From Clarireedia homoeocarpa (lineage: Eukaryota > Ascomycota > Leotiomycetes > Helotiales > Rutstroemiaceae): a stretch of 64,000 nucleotides of DNA. Of the stretch, positions 1 to 12,308 are shown one piece after another. The stretch's first letter is position 1. Every line of letters begins with the position of its first letter. The stretch is taken from the NCBI GenBank assembly GCA_001465935.1, contig LNKV01000028.1:434001-498000 (forward strand). The letters are read 5' to 3'. The notes below the pieces were generated by a model. The model ran no database searches. It was not told the DNA's origin and was given only the letters and a program-made list of their open reading frames with translations. The translations under genes were made by a program, and so were the position numbers.

Positions 1-1006
1 CGTCTCATTACCCAACAGTTCGATTGTCTTATTACTAGAATAGATGAAAAAAAAAAATAAAAAAAAAATAAAAAAACTTGTCATCCAACTGATAATTCTT
101 ACTCACTCGTATTTTCAGTTCATATCCATCCAACTACTTGTACACATCGACGACCATTATCTCGTGATACTGGTATTTATGTACAGTACAGCTTGACGTC
201 AGCCCTACAGCCACCATCACTCACCTCATCCCCACAGCAAGTAAGAACACCGCCTCCTCTCTCAAGACGGCAGAATCCTGCTGTAAGAACTTCATTTACC
301 TGGAAAAAAGAAAAAGATATGATACATGATACAAGAAAATCAAAAGCTGGCTGGCTAGATACGTACGATGAGATGAGCGCTGAAACCCATATCGTTTCTT
401 ACTACAGTGCAAGTACTGATGAGTAAGTAGTAAGTATCTAGCATCAATTCACCACCAACAAACAGAGCGTGAGTTGGATGTAGTAAAGTTAAGCTATAAG
501 ACGAGAAACCGCCGAACAACACACAAGGCCGAATCCAAATAGGGCTACGACGATTGGATACCGACCGAGTACAGACAGTAGCAGTAGGTAGGTCTCTGAA
601 ATTGACGTACGAGAAGTGAATAGGAGAAACGAGTTTCAAAAGGATGATTGGTGTATGTGCAATTTGCAATTTGCCTCTCATACTATACAGCGCAGTAGCG
701 GGGTTAGGAGGCTCTCTACTGTACTTCCTTTGAGCGGTGTCTACATACAGTTGAGTTGGTTCGGTAAGGCGAGTTCTATGGAAGGAATCTTCCTAGACGT
801 AGGAATTAAAGTCAAGAAACAGAGGAGGTTAAAGCTCATCACGAACAACAACAGCACATAACCTTTACCAGACCAGCCGGTCCGTCGGCATCTGCGTCCG
901 TACTGTAATGGTCGAAGAAGAGTCGCGCACTCTGCTTGCTCTCCTATTCCATACCATCTCTCTTATCTCTTCTCTTCCGCCTTCGCCGGCACCGTTGCCA
1001 TTGTGC

Positions 1007-1080
1007 TATACCATACCATACCATATCATATCATACCCATCCCATCCCATACCATATCATATCATACCCATACCATACCA
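1007..1080. repeat. CCATA/ATCAT short tandem array
   Basis: About 74 bp of interleaved CCATA and ATCAT units. It forces open frames on the plus strand that look like Tyr/His/Pro-rich peptides but are repeat artefacts. Confidence 0.85.
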
Positions 1081-1897
1081 AAGCAGAATTCCAGTCAAGC
1101 CAGGGGTACATGACTCTAAGAACTAGAACTAAAACTAGCACTGCAACGCTGGAACCAATTCTTCCATACCATGCCATGCATCCTCACAAGCTCATAGGAC
1201 GATGCAAGCGCTTTTGCTCTCCTTTCTCAATGACGGATAGACAGACAGATAGATTACCTTGTCGGTCAGACGATACATCTGTACCGACTAAAGATTCTTT
1301 TTTTTTTTTTAAAGGTTTGTGCATGTACATACTTGTGGTTCGTTCTCGAAGAATGAAAGAATGGAATGGAATGGAATGGGCCTTGAGTGTGCGCACGGAT
1401 GAAACGGCGGGAGCAAGAACCAGGAACGACGCCAGTTGTGCCATGTTGTTCTAGGAGTATGATTTGGTAGCATGCGCAGTAGTGCCATGTGTTAAGAAAG
1501 GCTCAGAAGCTTTGGAAGCAAATCAAGTATCACGACTGAATCAGATAATTCGCCTAGAGTTTTAGATACGTGGTTTTGTGCCTGGTGGTGGTGGAGGGGC
1601 AGACGGAAAGAAAAAAAGAAAATGTGAGATGGAGAGGAGAAACAGAGCACGTTTTGGACGTTGAAAGGGCCGGACAGGAACCGTTTCTACTTGGCTGGTG
1701 TAATCTGGTGCTACTTTGAATCGTTATATAATTTGCTTTTTGTTTTTGTTTTTCCCTCCCCCCTGGTTGGCTTCACGACGAACTTTCGAAAGTGTGTTAG
1801 GCACGTTATCTGGATGTGATATCTGACTGACAGGACCGACGTAGGGTTCAAACGGGGATTGATCGTCACTACATGATCAATTTCTGTGTGCGATGCT

Positions 1898-1994
1898 CGA
1901 CTCTTCCTCGACTCTTCCTCTGCTCTTCCTCTGCGCTTCCTCTGCTCTTCCTCTACTCTTCCTCTGCTCTTCCCCTTCCCCTTCCTCTTCCTTC
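1898..1994. repeat. CTCTTCCTCTG pyrimidine minisatellite
   Basis: About eight imperfect copies of an 11-12 bp CTCTTCCTCTG unit on a pure pyrimidine strand, fading into CCCCTTCC at the right end. Confidence 0.85.
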
Positions 1995-3270
1995 AGGATT
2001 GCAAAATTTCGCCCAGAGGAACGAATATGTGTAACCTTAGATACTTGGAGTCAGACAGCAAAATGAGAATACGAACGTGATCAGCAAATTCTGTCGTGCA
2101 TATGGCGGAAAGGAGTAAAATCCTCCAAGGTCCGCAAGTCTGGAGTAAAGTTGTGTGAGGGAAGTTAATATCCAGGAGCCGTACCGAGCAGCCTGTTCAG
2201 CCTGTGGTTATAGCCTAGCACGCCTAGCCAGCTAGATGCCGCAGCTGGATAGGTCGTCGTAGTCTTAATCTTTTGATTCGAGCGGTGAATGGCGTATGGT
2301 GTGTGGTGCATAGTGTATGGTGTATGGTGTGGTGTATGGTGCATGGTGTGTGATGCGGTGTTTGGGGTGGTGTATGAGAAAGCAGTGGCGTCTTTGGTGC
2401 TTGTAGTATGTATGAAAATGCGCCCGTCTCAGCCTGAAGCTTCACAAAAGTGAGATTCACCAATCACAAATTTTCCAGAAACCCGTACAGTACAGGTACA
2501 AGTCGGTCTGGGAGGGAAGCTACCCTGCCGGTCCCGAAGGAAGTTTGGATGGGTGGATGTGGATGGGTGGATGGGTGGATGGGTAGCGATTGCGACGATG
2601 GGGGAGACGCGAGAGAACTAAAATCTTATTTTTTGCATTTCTTGACGCAGTTCGGAATACGGAAAGACGGAGCTGTTCGTCCTTTCAACGACACGACACG
2701 ACACGACATGACCCTCCAAGGTACGGAGGGACATTTGAGGGGTGAGCATCTGCTGGGTTTTTCCAACACCCCGCAAAATCCTCCAACCAGGGAGGGGGCA
2801 GAGGGAAAAAGACGGTGGGATTTTGGGGATTGTAGGAGAAAGGAGAGCCAGTGCCAGCGCCAGCATCAAGCATAGCATAAATGTGGTGGATGTAGTTCGT
2901 ATGTACCGCCTCCTCTCCGCCAGTGAGGATTCTGAGATGGTTGACGGCATATGTTTCTCGCGACCGAGAATGAACAGGTGTGAAATGGATCATCTATTTC
3001 CGCCATTCCATTGGCTGGTGAAGAGAGTAAATTAAAAGCTCGAGAAGAAGCTGGTCCAAGCTGGGCAGAGCTGACGAGGCTGCTCAGTGGTCAGTGGTTC
3101 GGTGTCGGTGGTCAGAGGTCAGAGCTGGGATTAGAGCATCTCCCGTGCGCATGCTTGCTCCCATCGAACCCCTACAGTAGCGACCTCTTAGCTGCTTTAC
3201 CCTTTTGCCAGTCCCGGAACCACTTTGTGCTACTCGGGCTGCCAAGCCAACTAACTAGCTGTTCGTACCG

Positions 3271-3325
3271 TAGTAGTAATAGTAGTAATAGTAGTAGTAG
3301 TAGTAGTAATAGCAGCAGTAGTAGC
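3271..3325. repeat. TAG/TAA/CAG trinucleotide array
   Basis: Roughly 18 trinucleotide units (TAG, TAA, CAG). In one frame it would encode a run of serine and asparagine, which explains the Ser-rich open frame here; no gene is supported. Confidence 0.85.
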
Positions 3326-4953
3326 AGGAGTAGCGTAGTGCTTTTCTGCCCCTGGCAACATGGCTCCTTTCGAGCTGCTGTGCACCGCTTCCAAATCGAG
3401 CTTCTGTGTCTTGCCTTGCCTCGCCTTGCCCTCCTTCACAAGTCCATACTCATGCTCATCCTGTACCCATGTCCCAAGTACAAACAAAGTATGCTCCGGA
3501 CCGCACAAAGTAGCCTATGCGTAACTACACAACTTATCATCTTGCATGAATAGCTGCATAATCTGGCTAATCAATCCGAGTTTTGCTGTCTGCTGTCCGC
3601 TGTCCGCTGTCCGCTGACAGCATCCCTTTTCCCAAGGCTTTGTCTTCTCCAGCCATCAAGCCAGAGCCAACACCTAAGACCTTGTTTTTCGTAAAGTGCT
3701 GTGACGCTGCATTATCTTCCTTCCAAAGCAAAACCGCAAATGAATATCACACACACGTTTTCATCATACTTCGTACACCCTTACCTAATACCTCTCCTTA
3801 CGGAGTAGCCCTCGAGATTTACGAGTAGTGTGGTAGTATTTATCGACTACTTTGACTATTTCGACTATTTCGACTATTCTGCTCTGCTGCTCCATACTTA
3901 GAATCAGTGGTCCCTTTGCCGCTCATCAATTCAATTGTCGAGGAATTGACTAGGACCACTACGGACATCATCCATCACCCATCACCCATCACCCATCACC
4001 CATCACACACATCACCCCGTCACCAACCCTTCCTTCCATCACCACCCATCCATCTACCCACATCACATAAGATCTACTTCGTGCCCCATTCTTGGAGATA
4101 AAAAATTTCGACCTCTCTTTTCGAGTCTTCCAAGTCTTCCGTGTCTTCGTACTCTCACCCTCCTTTGGTCTTTTACATTGAAAAAAAAAAAAAAAAAGTT
4201 CATCCCATCTCATTCATAAGTGAGGAACTTGCATAACACAACCTTCTTCGTCTATCCGAAAAACACTGGTCGGAGCGCATAAACTTGCCCACCTCCTATC
4301 ACACCCACGTCCACGCCCACGTCTACCAGGTCATTTTTGCCGACTTCGATATTATTACCGCCCCTGTTTATATTAAAGAGCGATCCCAAGATTCCCATAT
4401 ATACGAACACCGTCGGCTTTTTCTCTCGCACGCACGACTTGCATTCCACACTTCACGCTACTTACTTCACCAAAAATTCACGTCCCGTACGCAGGGACTG
4501 TACGTAGAGGGGGTCCCCGCGCACCCAACCGTTACCAAGTCGAGTTTCGCCTCCTGCGAAGAACATCAACTTGAAACAACGTACGTTCTCAATCTCAAGG
4601 TCGACCTGGTTATATATACAAGTAACCACGCACCTCTTCTCCTGCCATAATTTTAATGATAAGATCGAGTTGTCTAACTTGCATGGACAGATTGAAAGAT
4701 ATCTAACTTAGTTACTCTATGTTCACCATCTCTCCTTTTCCCTCCTTACAATTTTATATTATATGAAATTTGGCCAGGGCATCAGGTACCATCTCACGAA
4801 CCAAACTTGATCTGCATTCTTTCACCATCCAAGACCCACCTAAGCACTTTATATCCCAGCCATAGAAGGAATCTTCAGTGCCGAAGAAATAGTGACTTGC
4901 GACTTGTTTGATTCGCTTGGTTCCATTTTATTTTCCCGAAACACACCACCAAG

Positions 4954-6273
4954 ATGCCTCTTATGAAGCAGATGTTCCCCTCTCGGGAGTCGACAGTTGA
5001 CAGACCATCTTCGAGAGCTTCGAAAGCTTCGAGTTACGACAGTTTTGAAATCGACGACCAATCGGCCCTGGACAGTGATATGGAAGGTTCAATATTGAAT
5101 AGGCCCCGGCCTAAAAAGAAGTTGAGTGTGCCTGCACTGCCACCACGAAGCGCCAAGAGAACCTCGGCAAGGTTGAGCAACGTCAGGTCAGAATTGAAGG
5201 GTACGGATGGGTTCTCAGTTGAAAAAGAATTGGAACAAGAAAAATCAGAAGATCCACATGCATTGTATCTTTCCAGCGAGGAAGATGCTTCACTCTCCGA
5301 CGACTATGCCGACTCATTACTCGACTTCGAATCTGCTTCGGCTTTCGAATACGACCTTTCGCCGACATCATCTCGAGGACCTGGGCAGGATACTGCTAGA
5401 GTCGTTTCCTTTATACTCGTTTCAAAACCAAAAGTCATCGAAATACCTCCACCAACAGCTTCTCACTCAAACCCCACTTCAAGAAACAGCTCTCCTGTGA
5501 ACGACCCTCAACTTCGACATTCTGTGCACCTTACGGAATTAGCTCCAAGACCTGCCAGCTCGTCACGAAAAAGCTCCCCAATGAGGACCTCAAGTCGCCG
5601 TCTTTCGCTCTCATCTATCTCAATACTATCACAAATAAATACTACCAGCCCCGCCATGCCTCGCAACCCTTCGAAACTCAATACCCCCCTACAACCCGAA
5701 TCTGCCGGCTCGAATCCTTCGCCCTCCCATGCATTCCTCTCCTCGGACCCATTTCCATCTCAGTCACCACATAGCCCACATCATCCTGCCTCCTTTGAAC
5801 CTGAAATCCAATCTCGCCGACCCAAATCCGAACACCACGAGCGCCCTAAAACACCAAACAGTTCTCTGATGGAAGGTCTACAAGGTATAACGCGAACTTT
5901 CACGAGGAATGCAAGAAAACGTCCTAGTATGCCAAAATTGAGTTTGGCATATACACCTGGTGTCATGAACCACAGCAACGGCAGCAGAAACAGTCTTTTG
6001 ACGGTCGACGAATGCAAAGAGAAGGACACAAAAGTCGGAAACGTGAGGAGATCTTCTACTGTACCTTTAGCCATGAAGGACGATAGCGATAGAGCTTCCG
6101 CGATCAAGGAAACAAAATCCGCTGTGGACGAAAAGTCACCGATAAGATATGAAGATATCATGAGGACTGTCATCAGAGAACCACCACCAGGAAAGAGTCC
6201 AGGGTTGAATAGCCCGAGGATGGGCTTCATGGGCTTCGGCATGGGAAGTAGAAGGAAGAGTATGAAGAAATAA
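4954..6273 (+). CDS. Ser/Pro-rich, probably disordered protein of unknown function
   Basis: Uninterrupted 439-residue frame with no intron. The ATG sits in a good fungal context (ACCAAGATGCC), and a CT-rich leader with TATA-like sequence lies upstream. The protein is dominated by Ser, Pro, Arg and Lys, with repeated SRKSSP/RRLSLSS-like stretches that resemble phosphorylation sites. A short hydrophobic patch, VVSFILVSKPKVIEIPP, lies near residues 149-165. The tail is Met/Gly/Lys-rich (GFMGFGMGSRRKSMKK) and basic. I see no catalytic motif, signal peptide or membrane segment. It stands alone between two gene-poor blocks of over 4 kb, as regulatory genes in filamentous fungi often do, but no function can be assigned. 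Its codon pattern and length make it likely real. Confidence 0.75.
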   Translation: MPLMKQMFPSRESTVDRPSSRASKASSYDSFEIDDQSALDSDMEGSILNRPRPKKKLSVPALPPRSAKRTSARLSNVRSELKGTDGFSVEKELEQEKSEDPHALYLSSEEDASLSDDYADSLLDFESASAFEYDLSPTSSRGPGQDTARVVSFILVSKPKVIEIPPPTASHSNPTSRNSSPVNDPQLRHSVHLTELAPRPASSSRKSSPMRTSSRRLSLSSISILSQINTTSPAMPRNPSKLNTPLQPESAGSNPSPSHAFLSSDPFPSQSPHSPHHPASFEPEIQSRRPKSEHHERPKTPNSSLMEGLQGITRTFTRNARKRPSMPKLSLAYTPGVMNHSNGSRNSLLTVDECKEKDTKVGNVRRSSTVPLAMKDDSDRASAIKETKSAVDEKSPIRYEDIMRTVIREPPPGKSPGLNSPRMGFMGFGMGSRRKSMKK

Positions 6274-6957
6274 ATCAATACTTCTTCACTTCTCAAAAGC
6301 TGTTTTATTCGGACGACCGAGCATGGATCCTCGATTTTTCTACATGCTGTCCTCTTTTCCTTTCCTTTGTCAATTTCTCTTCCCGCACAGTATACTACAA
6401 CATGAAAACTTTTCTCATTTCCTCTTCTTACACTCTTTCATCTCAATTTTCTTTTTTTCTTGCGGGCATGGCGTTTATGGAACTACAACACAATGATCGA
6501 ATCCGGATATGGGTTGCCTTACTAAAGTTAAGGTTTGGGAATGGCGTTTTGGAAGGGGGAACAATACTTGGGATTTTTCTTGAGGGGAAGGGTCTTGATT
6601 TGATATACGGTGTTGGGGTGGGATGGAATTGGGTTAGTCCCATACACAAAAGGAAAATGTGTAATTCTTATTTGTTTTACTATTTTCTTTGGTCTGGATT
6701 TGAGGCGGAGAAGGGAGGATCATGAAAGAAGAGAGCCAGTCATATGGAGAGAAGCTTTCGGAGAGAGGATGAATAGATTTGGATATCTATGTTATGTTAT
6801 GTTTCGATAGCATGTTCTGCACGGCATTGCATGGAGTAGAATCGCATACAGTAGGATTAGCCTTTTGCGAATGAATGAATCGAACAGATTACAGTATCTG
6901 TTGTTCTTCCTACATTATCATGGCTTTTTTCCGAACCTAACACGTTGCTTTTGTGAT

Positions 6958-6990
6958 GTATGTATGTATGTATGTATGTATGTAAGTAAG
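6958..6990. repeat. GTAT tetranucleotide microsatellite
   Basis: About seven tandem TATG units followed by TAAG units, in the 3' flank of the gene ending at 6273. Confidence 0.85.
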
Positions 6991-7835
6991 TTATGGGTAA
7001 TTGAAAATTCGTCTCTAACCAAGTGGTGGGATTGGGGTTGGAATCCCCCCAATGTCGTATTCGTGCTGTATTGATTCGTGGAATCGATAGTCGTTAAAGC
7101 TGCGGTTTGCAATGCAACATCATTTTTTGGGGGTCAACTTAGGAGGAGAGCTTCTATGAGGTTTTCGCATGTGAATTTTTGTTTTTGGGATATATTTGGT
7201 CGAAGATATCTACAAGTACAGTACAAGTACTTTTTACTTATGACTGCTCCTTGTGATACAGATACAGTAAAGTACACTGGATGCATTTATTGCATAAGAA
7301 CAAACCCCCAACATGTACGTTCCCTCAGCATGTAAGGCATATTCACATTCACTTTCACTTTCATATTTATACTCCTGCTGTGCTCCTCCCTCCGAATCAC
7401 CGTTTCGACTGCACATCGGAGAGTTTTAAAAGCTACACATACATACATATACGCACGCGTAGATAAATGCGTGGCTCCGTCGCAATCCATTGAGTATGTA
7501 TTTTATTTCGAGTCTGCGTCGCAACGCCCTGCACTGCCCTGCCCTGCGCTGCACTGCACTGCATATGACACGGAAACGAAACGCTTTCTGTGCACATACA
7601 ATAATACCGTATACATTCATTAGCTAGGGGCGGTCCTCCTCTCCCTCCTCCTCCTCTAGTGTTGCACTCGATCGAGATTGGGGACTCCGCCGACTCCTTT
7701 CTACCTCCGTACTGGTGCAAGAAAGTATCGTATCAGTCTGTCTGTCTGTGTCTGTCTGTCTGTCTGTGTAACATGAAGCAAATACCCCCCCGGTTCCCTC
7801 CTCCCCCCTTCCCCCTTACCCATTCATTCATTGTG

Positions 7836-7864
7836 CGACTGACTGACTGACTGACTGACTGACT
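7836..7864. repeat. GACT tetranucleotide microsatellite
   Basis: Seven tandem GACT units directly downstream of a C-rich stretch. A related TCTG array lies about 100 bp to the left (7735-7768). Confidence 0.85.
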
Positions 7865-10567
7865 TATCCCGCCAAGAAGATGGGTAGAACTACTAGCTAG
7901 CTATTCTTACACGCACATCATCACTAACTTATCATGCCCGGTATAACTAACCCAACTACCTATCTCAACGGACAACGGTAACGGTATGCAAAAAGAAAAA
8001 ATGATATTCATCCCCAAAATAGGTAGAGTTTTGTTTGTTTGTGCGTTTCTTCACAGCTAAGCCACTATACCCTACCCTCCCTTCCCCCCTGAAACTTGAT
8101 AAGAGCTTCTTTCCTTCTAGCACTATGGAAAAGAAGGAGTTTCGTCCCCTTTGTTGGTATAATATAACATAATTTTCATTCAATCTAAACCTCCCTCGGG
8201 TGACTTGATTGATACGGAAACTGTATATTAAATAAATGAACACACAGACTTTCCTTTTTCTCGTTTTGTCTTCTAACGTATCCCTTTTCTATCTACGCAT
8301 CATCATCTTATCCAGTGGGCGCTAGCATCTACAGTTACAGTTACAGTTGCAGTAATTTCGATTAATCTTTTATATTCTCCGAAAACACACCCAAGGGACA
8401 TTTTGGCGCGAGAACTTGGACGAAATACCTACCCCCATTGACCAATCACATACGCGGTTTCGCTTCGTGAAGCCCGAATGGGGGATAGTGAAGTAGAGGG
8501 GGAGGAGAGTTTCATGTTTATTGGTTTGTTTGGTTTGGGTTGGTTTTGGTGGGGCTTTGGCGTTCTGTGAGATTTTATGGGCGGGAACAGCGCTACTGTA
8601 GAATGATGGGTAGGGTAGGGTTGAGATATGCAAGTCACTCTGCTGATTGAAACGGAGTACGGACCTATTGTAGAAAGACAGGGAAGGCTAAGGTAGAGTA
8701 AAATGGACGTTGAGTAATCAACCATCCTCAAGGGTTGGATGCTGACTGTAGTTATGTACAGTACAAAAAAGTTAGAAAGGAGGGGCCTGCTGATCGCAAT
8801 TTTATCGTGTTTGTGTTGGTGGAGTGGGGAGAGAGATGGGGGGCCTGACGCGATTATTGGGAGGGAGATCTCGGGATGAGGCGAAATTTGATGGTTTGTT
8901 AGATGTTGGGGGTGCTCGTATTGGTTTTTGGTGATGGGATGTGATGAGTGCAAGGGACGGGATGAAGTGGGATGGGATGTCATCGAAAAGGTGATGAGAT
9001 TGAGATCCTAGCGTCGAGGAGAGAGAGGAAGCGGGATGGGTGGGTTGGCATGACATGATAGACAGGCAAGCTACGGTATGGTATGGCGATACTCTATCTT
9101 CGGACACGCGCGCTTGGCGTGCACATGTCTTTCTAACATCTACGAATATGTCCATATTCCACCAAGTGTGGAGAGCATGGTGAAGAGATCGATCCTTTCC
9201 TTTTAAGGAAGTAAATAAGGGTCTTCTATTTTATCTGTTGATAGCGTGAGCAACGAGGAGAAGAGGGGGAAATTTGATGCTGTGTGGAGATCGATATTGT
9301 GATGGTTGGGTGGTCGATACTGCGTGTGGAGTTGCTGAGGTGCTCGACTTGGGAGGTAGGGAGGTAGGAGGTTCCCGAAATTGGGGAAGATGACGACGAT
9401 GCTAAAGGGACGGCTGGTTCTGATGCGGGGTGGGTGGAAGTGATGTTGTCATTTGTTTGGGAGGTGGCATGCGGTCTGATCGATAGTTTATTTGCGCTGG
9501 GAGTCGAAGATGGTGAACTTTAGACGGCTGGCGCGATGCGGGATGGATAGCAGGTAGAGCGCGGTGGGACAGATGCGGATTGAAGTTGTGGAAGTGGGTG
9601 GGTTGATCGTTGAAGGAGGTCGGGGTGTGCCCATGACTGAGAGTGAGGCTTCACTAGCCATAATCTAAGGCTATGAGCTATGAGCATTCGTCTTGGGTTA
9701 CTGAGCACCGTCGAGCTCCATCTTCTCTCAGTTGTCATCCTACGACCTTCTATTCGCTGGCTGTGCGAACCTGAGTGTCGATCAGCGTTGGCAGCGCATT
9801 GATGGAGCTATGAGCTGCGTGCCAGATTTTCGGGAAAACTAAAACCCTGGCATTGGAACTATTCATGAGTGATTGGGATCAACGTTTGACTGAGCCCGTG
9901 TGCAAGGTCTCTTTGACATTCGGGACTGGCTTATTTTTATAGCGAAGAACTCCTGGTACTGGGACTGGGAATTCTCTGCAGAATATCAGATCACCTGAAG
10001 AACCTTCAGCTCCTCGGCGCAGAGAAAAGCGCACTGTAAAATATAGGCCAATGCTGCTGCTAGTCCTGCGAACTTGTTATAAGAATCAACCACATTGTTG
10101 GGTGTACAGCTAAGAGCTTACTCAAACGCAGATTCAACTTTCCGGAATGTCTCCCAAAGCTGTAGCGTCCTGTCAAATGTCAAATGGCATTGTAAGTTTG
10201 AGGCCGTACTGAGGCTCTAGCCATTGTCATGGTCCCGAATAAGATTTCTGCATGAAACTTCTAAGCATGAAAGAGTATCAATATACAAAGTAAGGGTGAC
10301 CTTATTCACAGATAGAAATACTCATGTCTGGACATTGTGCAACGACAACTTTAAGTTATTTGTGCATGTGGCTGTGGACACTGTGGCTTGACATCCCCAC
10401 TAGCGTCAACTATTTCCATGCTTCTATACCTCAGGCGCAAACCCAAAAAATCGCTAAGCGACTTTCCACACACTTGAATTTCTCAAAAAGAATTTGGTTC
10501 CGACGAACATCAACGACATATTTCGACAACCTACGACAACCACGACAAAAGTCATCAATTCGCAGAG

Positions 10568-11973
10568 ATGGCTTCCCGTCCTACCGTCTCCGTCTTATCT
10601 GCCGATGGCAAGGCCACCGGTACGACCATCCCTCTTCCAAAGGTACGCAAAAACCTCGATCTCGAAAATATATGATGGATGGAAATTGGGATTTTCGGGG
10701 AAATACTCTGTGTGGATGATGGAAGCTGATCGCAATTGCAACATAGGTCTTCACCTCCCCAATCAGACCGGATATCGTTCAGACCGTTCACACTGGCATG
10801 GCCAAGAACAAGCGTCAACCATATGCTGTGAGCGAGAAGGCCGGTCACCAAACCTCTGCTGAGTCCTGGGGAACTGGTTAGTATAAATGAATTTCATACG
10901 TCTTTTGGGAGGGTTATGCGACAATCGATTTTTGAGCGGCGCGCAAGAAGTGGATGGCAATTGAAAGGATCAAAGAGCAAGGACTAATATGAGCTTTCTC
11001 ACAGGTCGTGCCGTTGCCCGTATTCCTCGTGTCTCTGGTGGAGGAACTCACCGTGCTGGTCAAGCTGCTTTCGGTAACATGTGTAGATCTGGACGTATGT
11101 TCGCTCCTACAAAGGTCTGGAGAAAATGGCACCAAAAGATCAACCTTGGACAGAAGTAAGATTTTTTTGCATGAATTTTCTTGGATATTCAATTAACAGC
11201 TGTCCAGGCGATTCGCAACCGTTTCTGCCCTTGCTGCATCTGGTGTTCCAGCTCTCTTGTTGGCTCGTGGTCACCAAATCAACGAGGTTGCCGAAGTTCC
11301 CCTCGTCCTCAACTCTGAGGTCTTCTCTGGCGCCAAGATTACCCGTACTTCTGCTGCCGCCGGTCTCCTCAAGACCGTTGGTGCTTTCGCCGATGTTGAG
11401 AAGGTTAAGGGTTCAAAAAAGCTCCGTGCCGGTAAGGGTAAGCTGAGAGGCCGCCGTCACAAGCAAAGACGTGGACCTCTCGTTGTCTATGATGGAAACG
11501 TTGATGGAAAGGAACTTGTCCGTGCTTTCCGCAACCTTCCAGGTGTTGAGACCAGCGACGTTTATGCTTTGAACTTGTTGCAATTGGCACCAGGTGGACA
11601 CCTCGGAAGATTCATCATCTGGTCATCTGCTGCTTTTGAGGCTCTTGACAAGATCTACGGTAGCACTACGGCTCCATCTGCCCTTAAGAAAGACTTCCTC
11701 CTCCCATCCAACGTTGTCTCCCAAGCCGATATTGGACGTCTCATCAACTCCTCCGAATTGCAATCAGTTATCCGTGCCGCCAAGGGATTCTCACACACCA
11801 AACGTGCTGGTGTACAAAAGAAGAACCCATTGCTCAACAAGCAAGTTCTTCTCAGACTCAACCCATACGCATCCGCATATTCAAAAGAGAAGATTGGTAC
11901 TAAGGGTCTGGATGCTGGCAAGCCGGAGAGAGTGAACAAGACTCAGTTCGCTCAGGTTTTGCACGAGAATTAA
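10568..11973 (+). CDS. rpl4: 60S ribosomal protein L4 (uL4)
   Basis: Component of the large cytosolic ribosomal subunit, lining the exit tunnel. Four exons: 10568-10642, 10747-10876, 11005-11155 and 11208-11973. They give a 373-residue protein, close to the 360-380 usual for fungal L4. Recognisable L4 segments include [20 protein letters not shown], the glycine-rich tunnel loop [20 protein letters not shown] (about 66-85) and the basic [17 protein letters not shown] block. Introns are 104, 128 and 52 nt, with phases 0, 1 and 2, and all junctions restore the conserved sequence. The basic, eukaryote-specific C-terminal extension is present. Multiple introns near the 5' end are typical of fungal ribosomal protein genes. 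The next gene converges on it from the opposite strand after 335 bp. Confidence 0.97.
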
Positions 11974-12308
11974 GTGGAGTTACTTTTTGTTTTCAATGTT
12001 CAATAAGGGATGGGACATTGTAGGCGCTTTATGATACTCGTAGGTAATGAAACCAATTACGAGAATTTGACCCAATAACATGATATCTATATTTGAGTGC
12101 TTGTTTTGATTGTGTGATAACCAGTCTGTCAGGGACATTTGCTAGCACAACAAGATCCTCTGTTCATGCCCAACGAATTCTCAATTTCCATGAAAGTTTC
12201 GCATATTAACATCCGGCACTCAATACTTTAGAAAGCAATATGTTCGCCACACCCTTTCCATCTATCTTCCTTTCTCACATCTTCCTATCCCACAACACCC
12301 TTACCCAT
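11974..12308. other. Shared 3' intergenic spacer between RPL4 and the OPT gene
   Basis: AT-rich spacer between two convergent genes. It must hold both polyadenylation regions. No further structure seen. Confidence 0.6.

Larger units (their letters stand above)
1..4953. other. Gene-poor, simple-repeat-rich intergenic region
   Basis: No reading frame here has the look of a conserved protein; the open frames are short and biased by repeats. The stretch holds an A-rich tract near 46-77, a CCATA/ATCAT array (about 1007-1080), a CTCTTCCTCTG minisatellite (about 1898-1994), GTGTATGG repeats (2288-2362), GGATGGGT repeats (2546-2587), a TAG/TAA trinucleotide array (3271-3325), ATCACCC repeats (3970-4012) and a run of 17 A at 4181-4197. 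The right part is C/T-rich and probably serves as the long upstream and 5' UTR region of the gene at 4954. Unseen non-coding RNA genes cannot be excluded. Confidence 0.6.
6274..10567. other. Gene-poor intergenic region upstream of RPL4
   Basis: About 4.3 kb without a supportable gene. It contains GTAT repeats (6958-6990), TCTG repeats (about 7735-7768), GACT repeats (7836-7864), polypurine and polypyrimidine stretches and scattered GTACAGTAC-type short palindromes (for example 7214 and 8756). The last few hundred bases, with CAAC-rich and CT-rich sequence just before the ATG at 10568, are the likely RPL4 promoter and leader. Open frames on the minus strand at 8429-9155 are Ser/His/Pro-rich and look accidental. 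Confidence 0.55.

Noticed and set aside
8429..9155. Minus-strand frames rich in Ser, His and Pro
   Set aside because: Low-complexity composition from G-rich repeats on the plus strand; no consistent start, intron or motif.
10643..10746. Possible C/D-box snoRNA in RPL4 intron 1
   Set aside because: TATGATGG and CTGA-like boxes are present, but box C has a mismatch, no terminal stem is visible and no guide region was evident.
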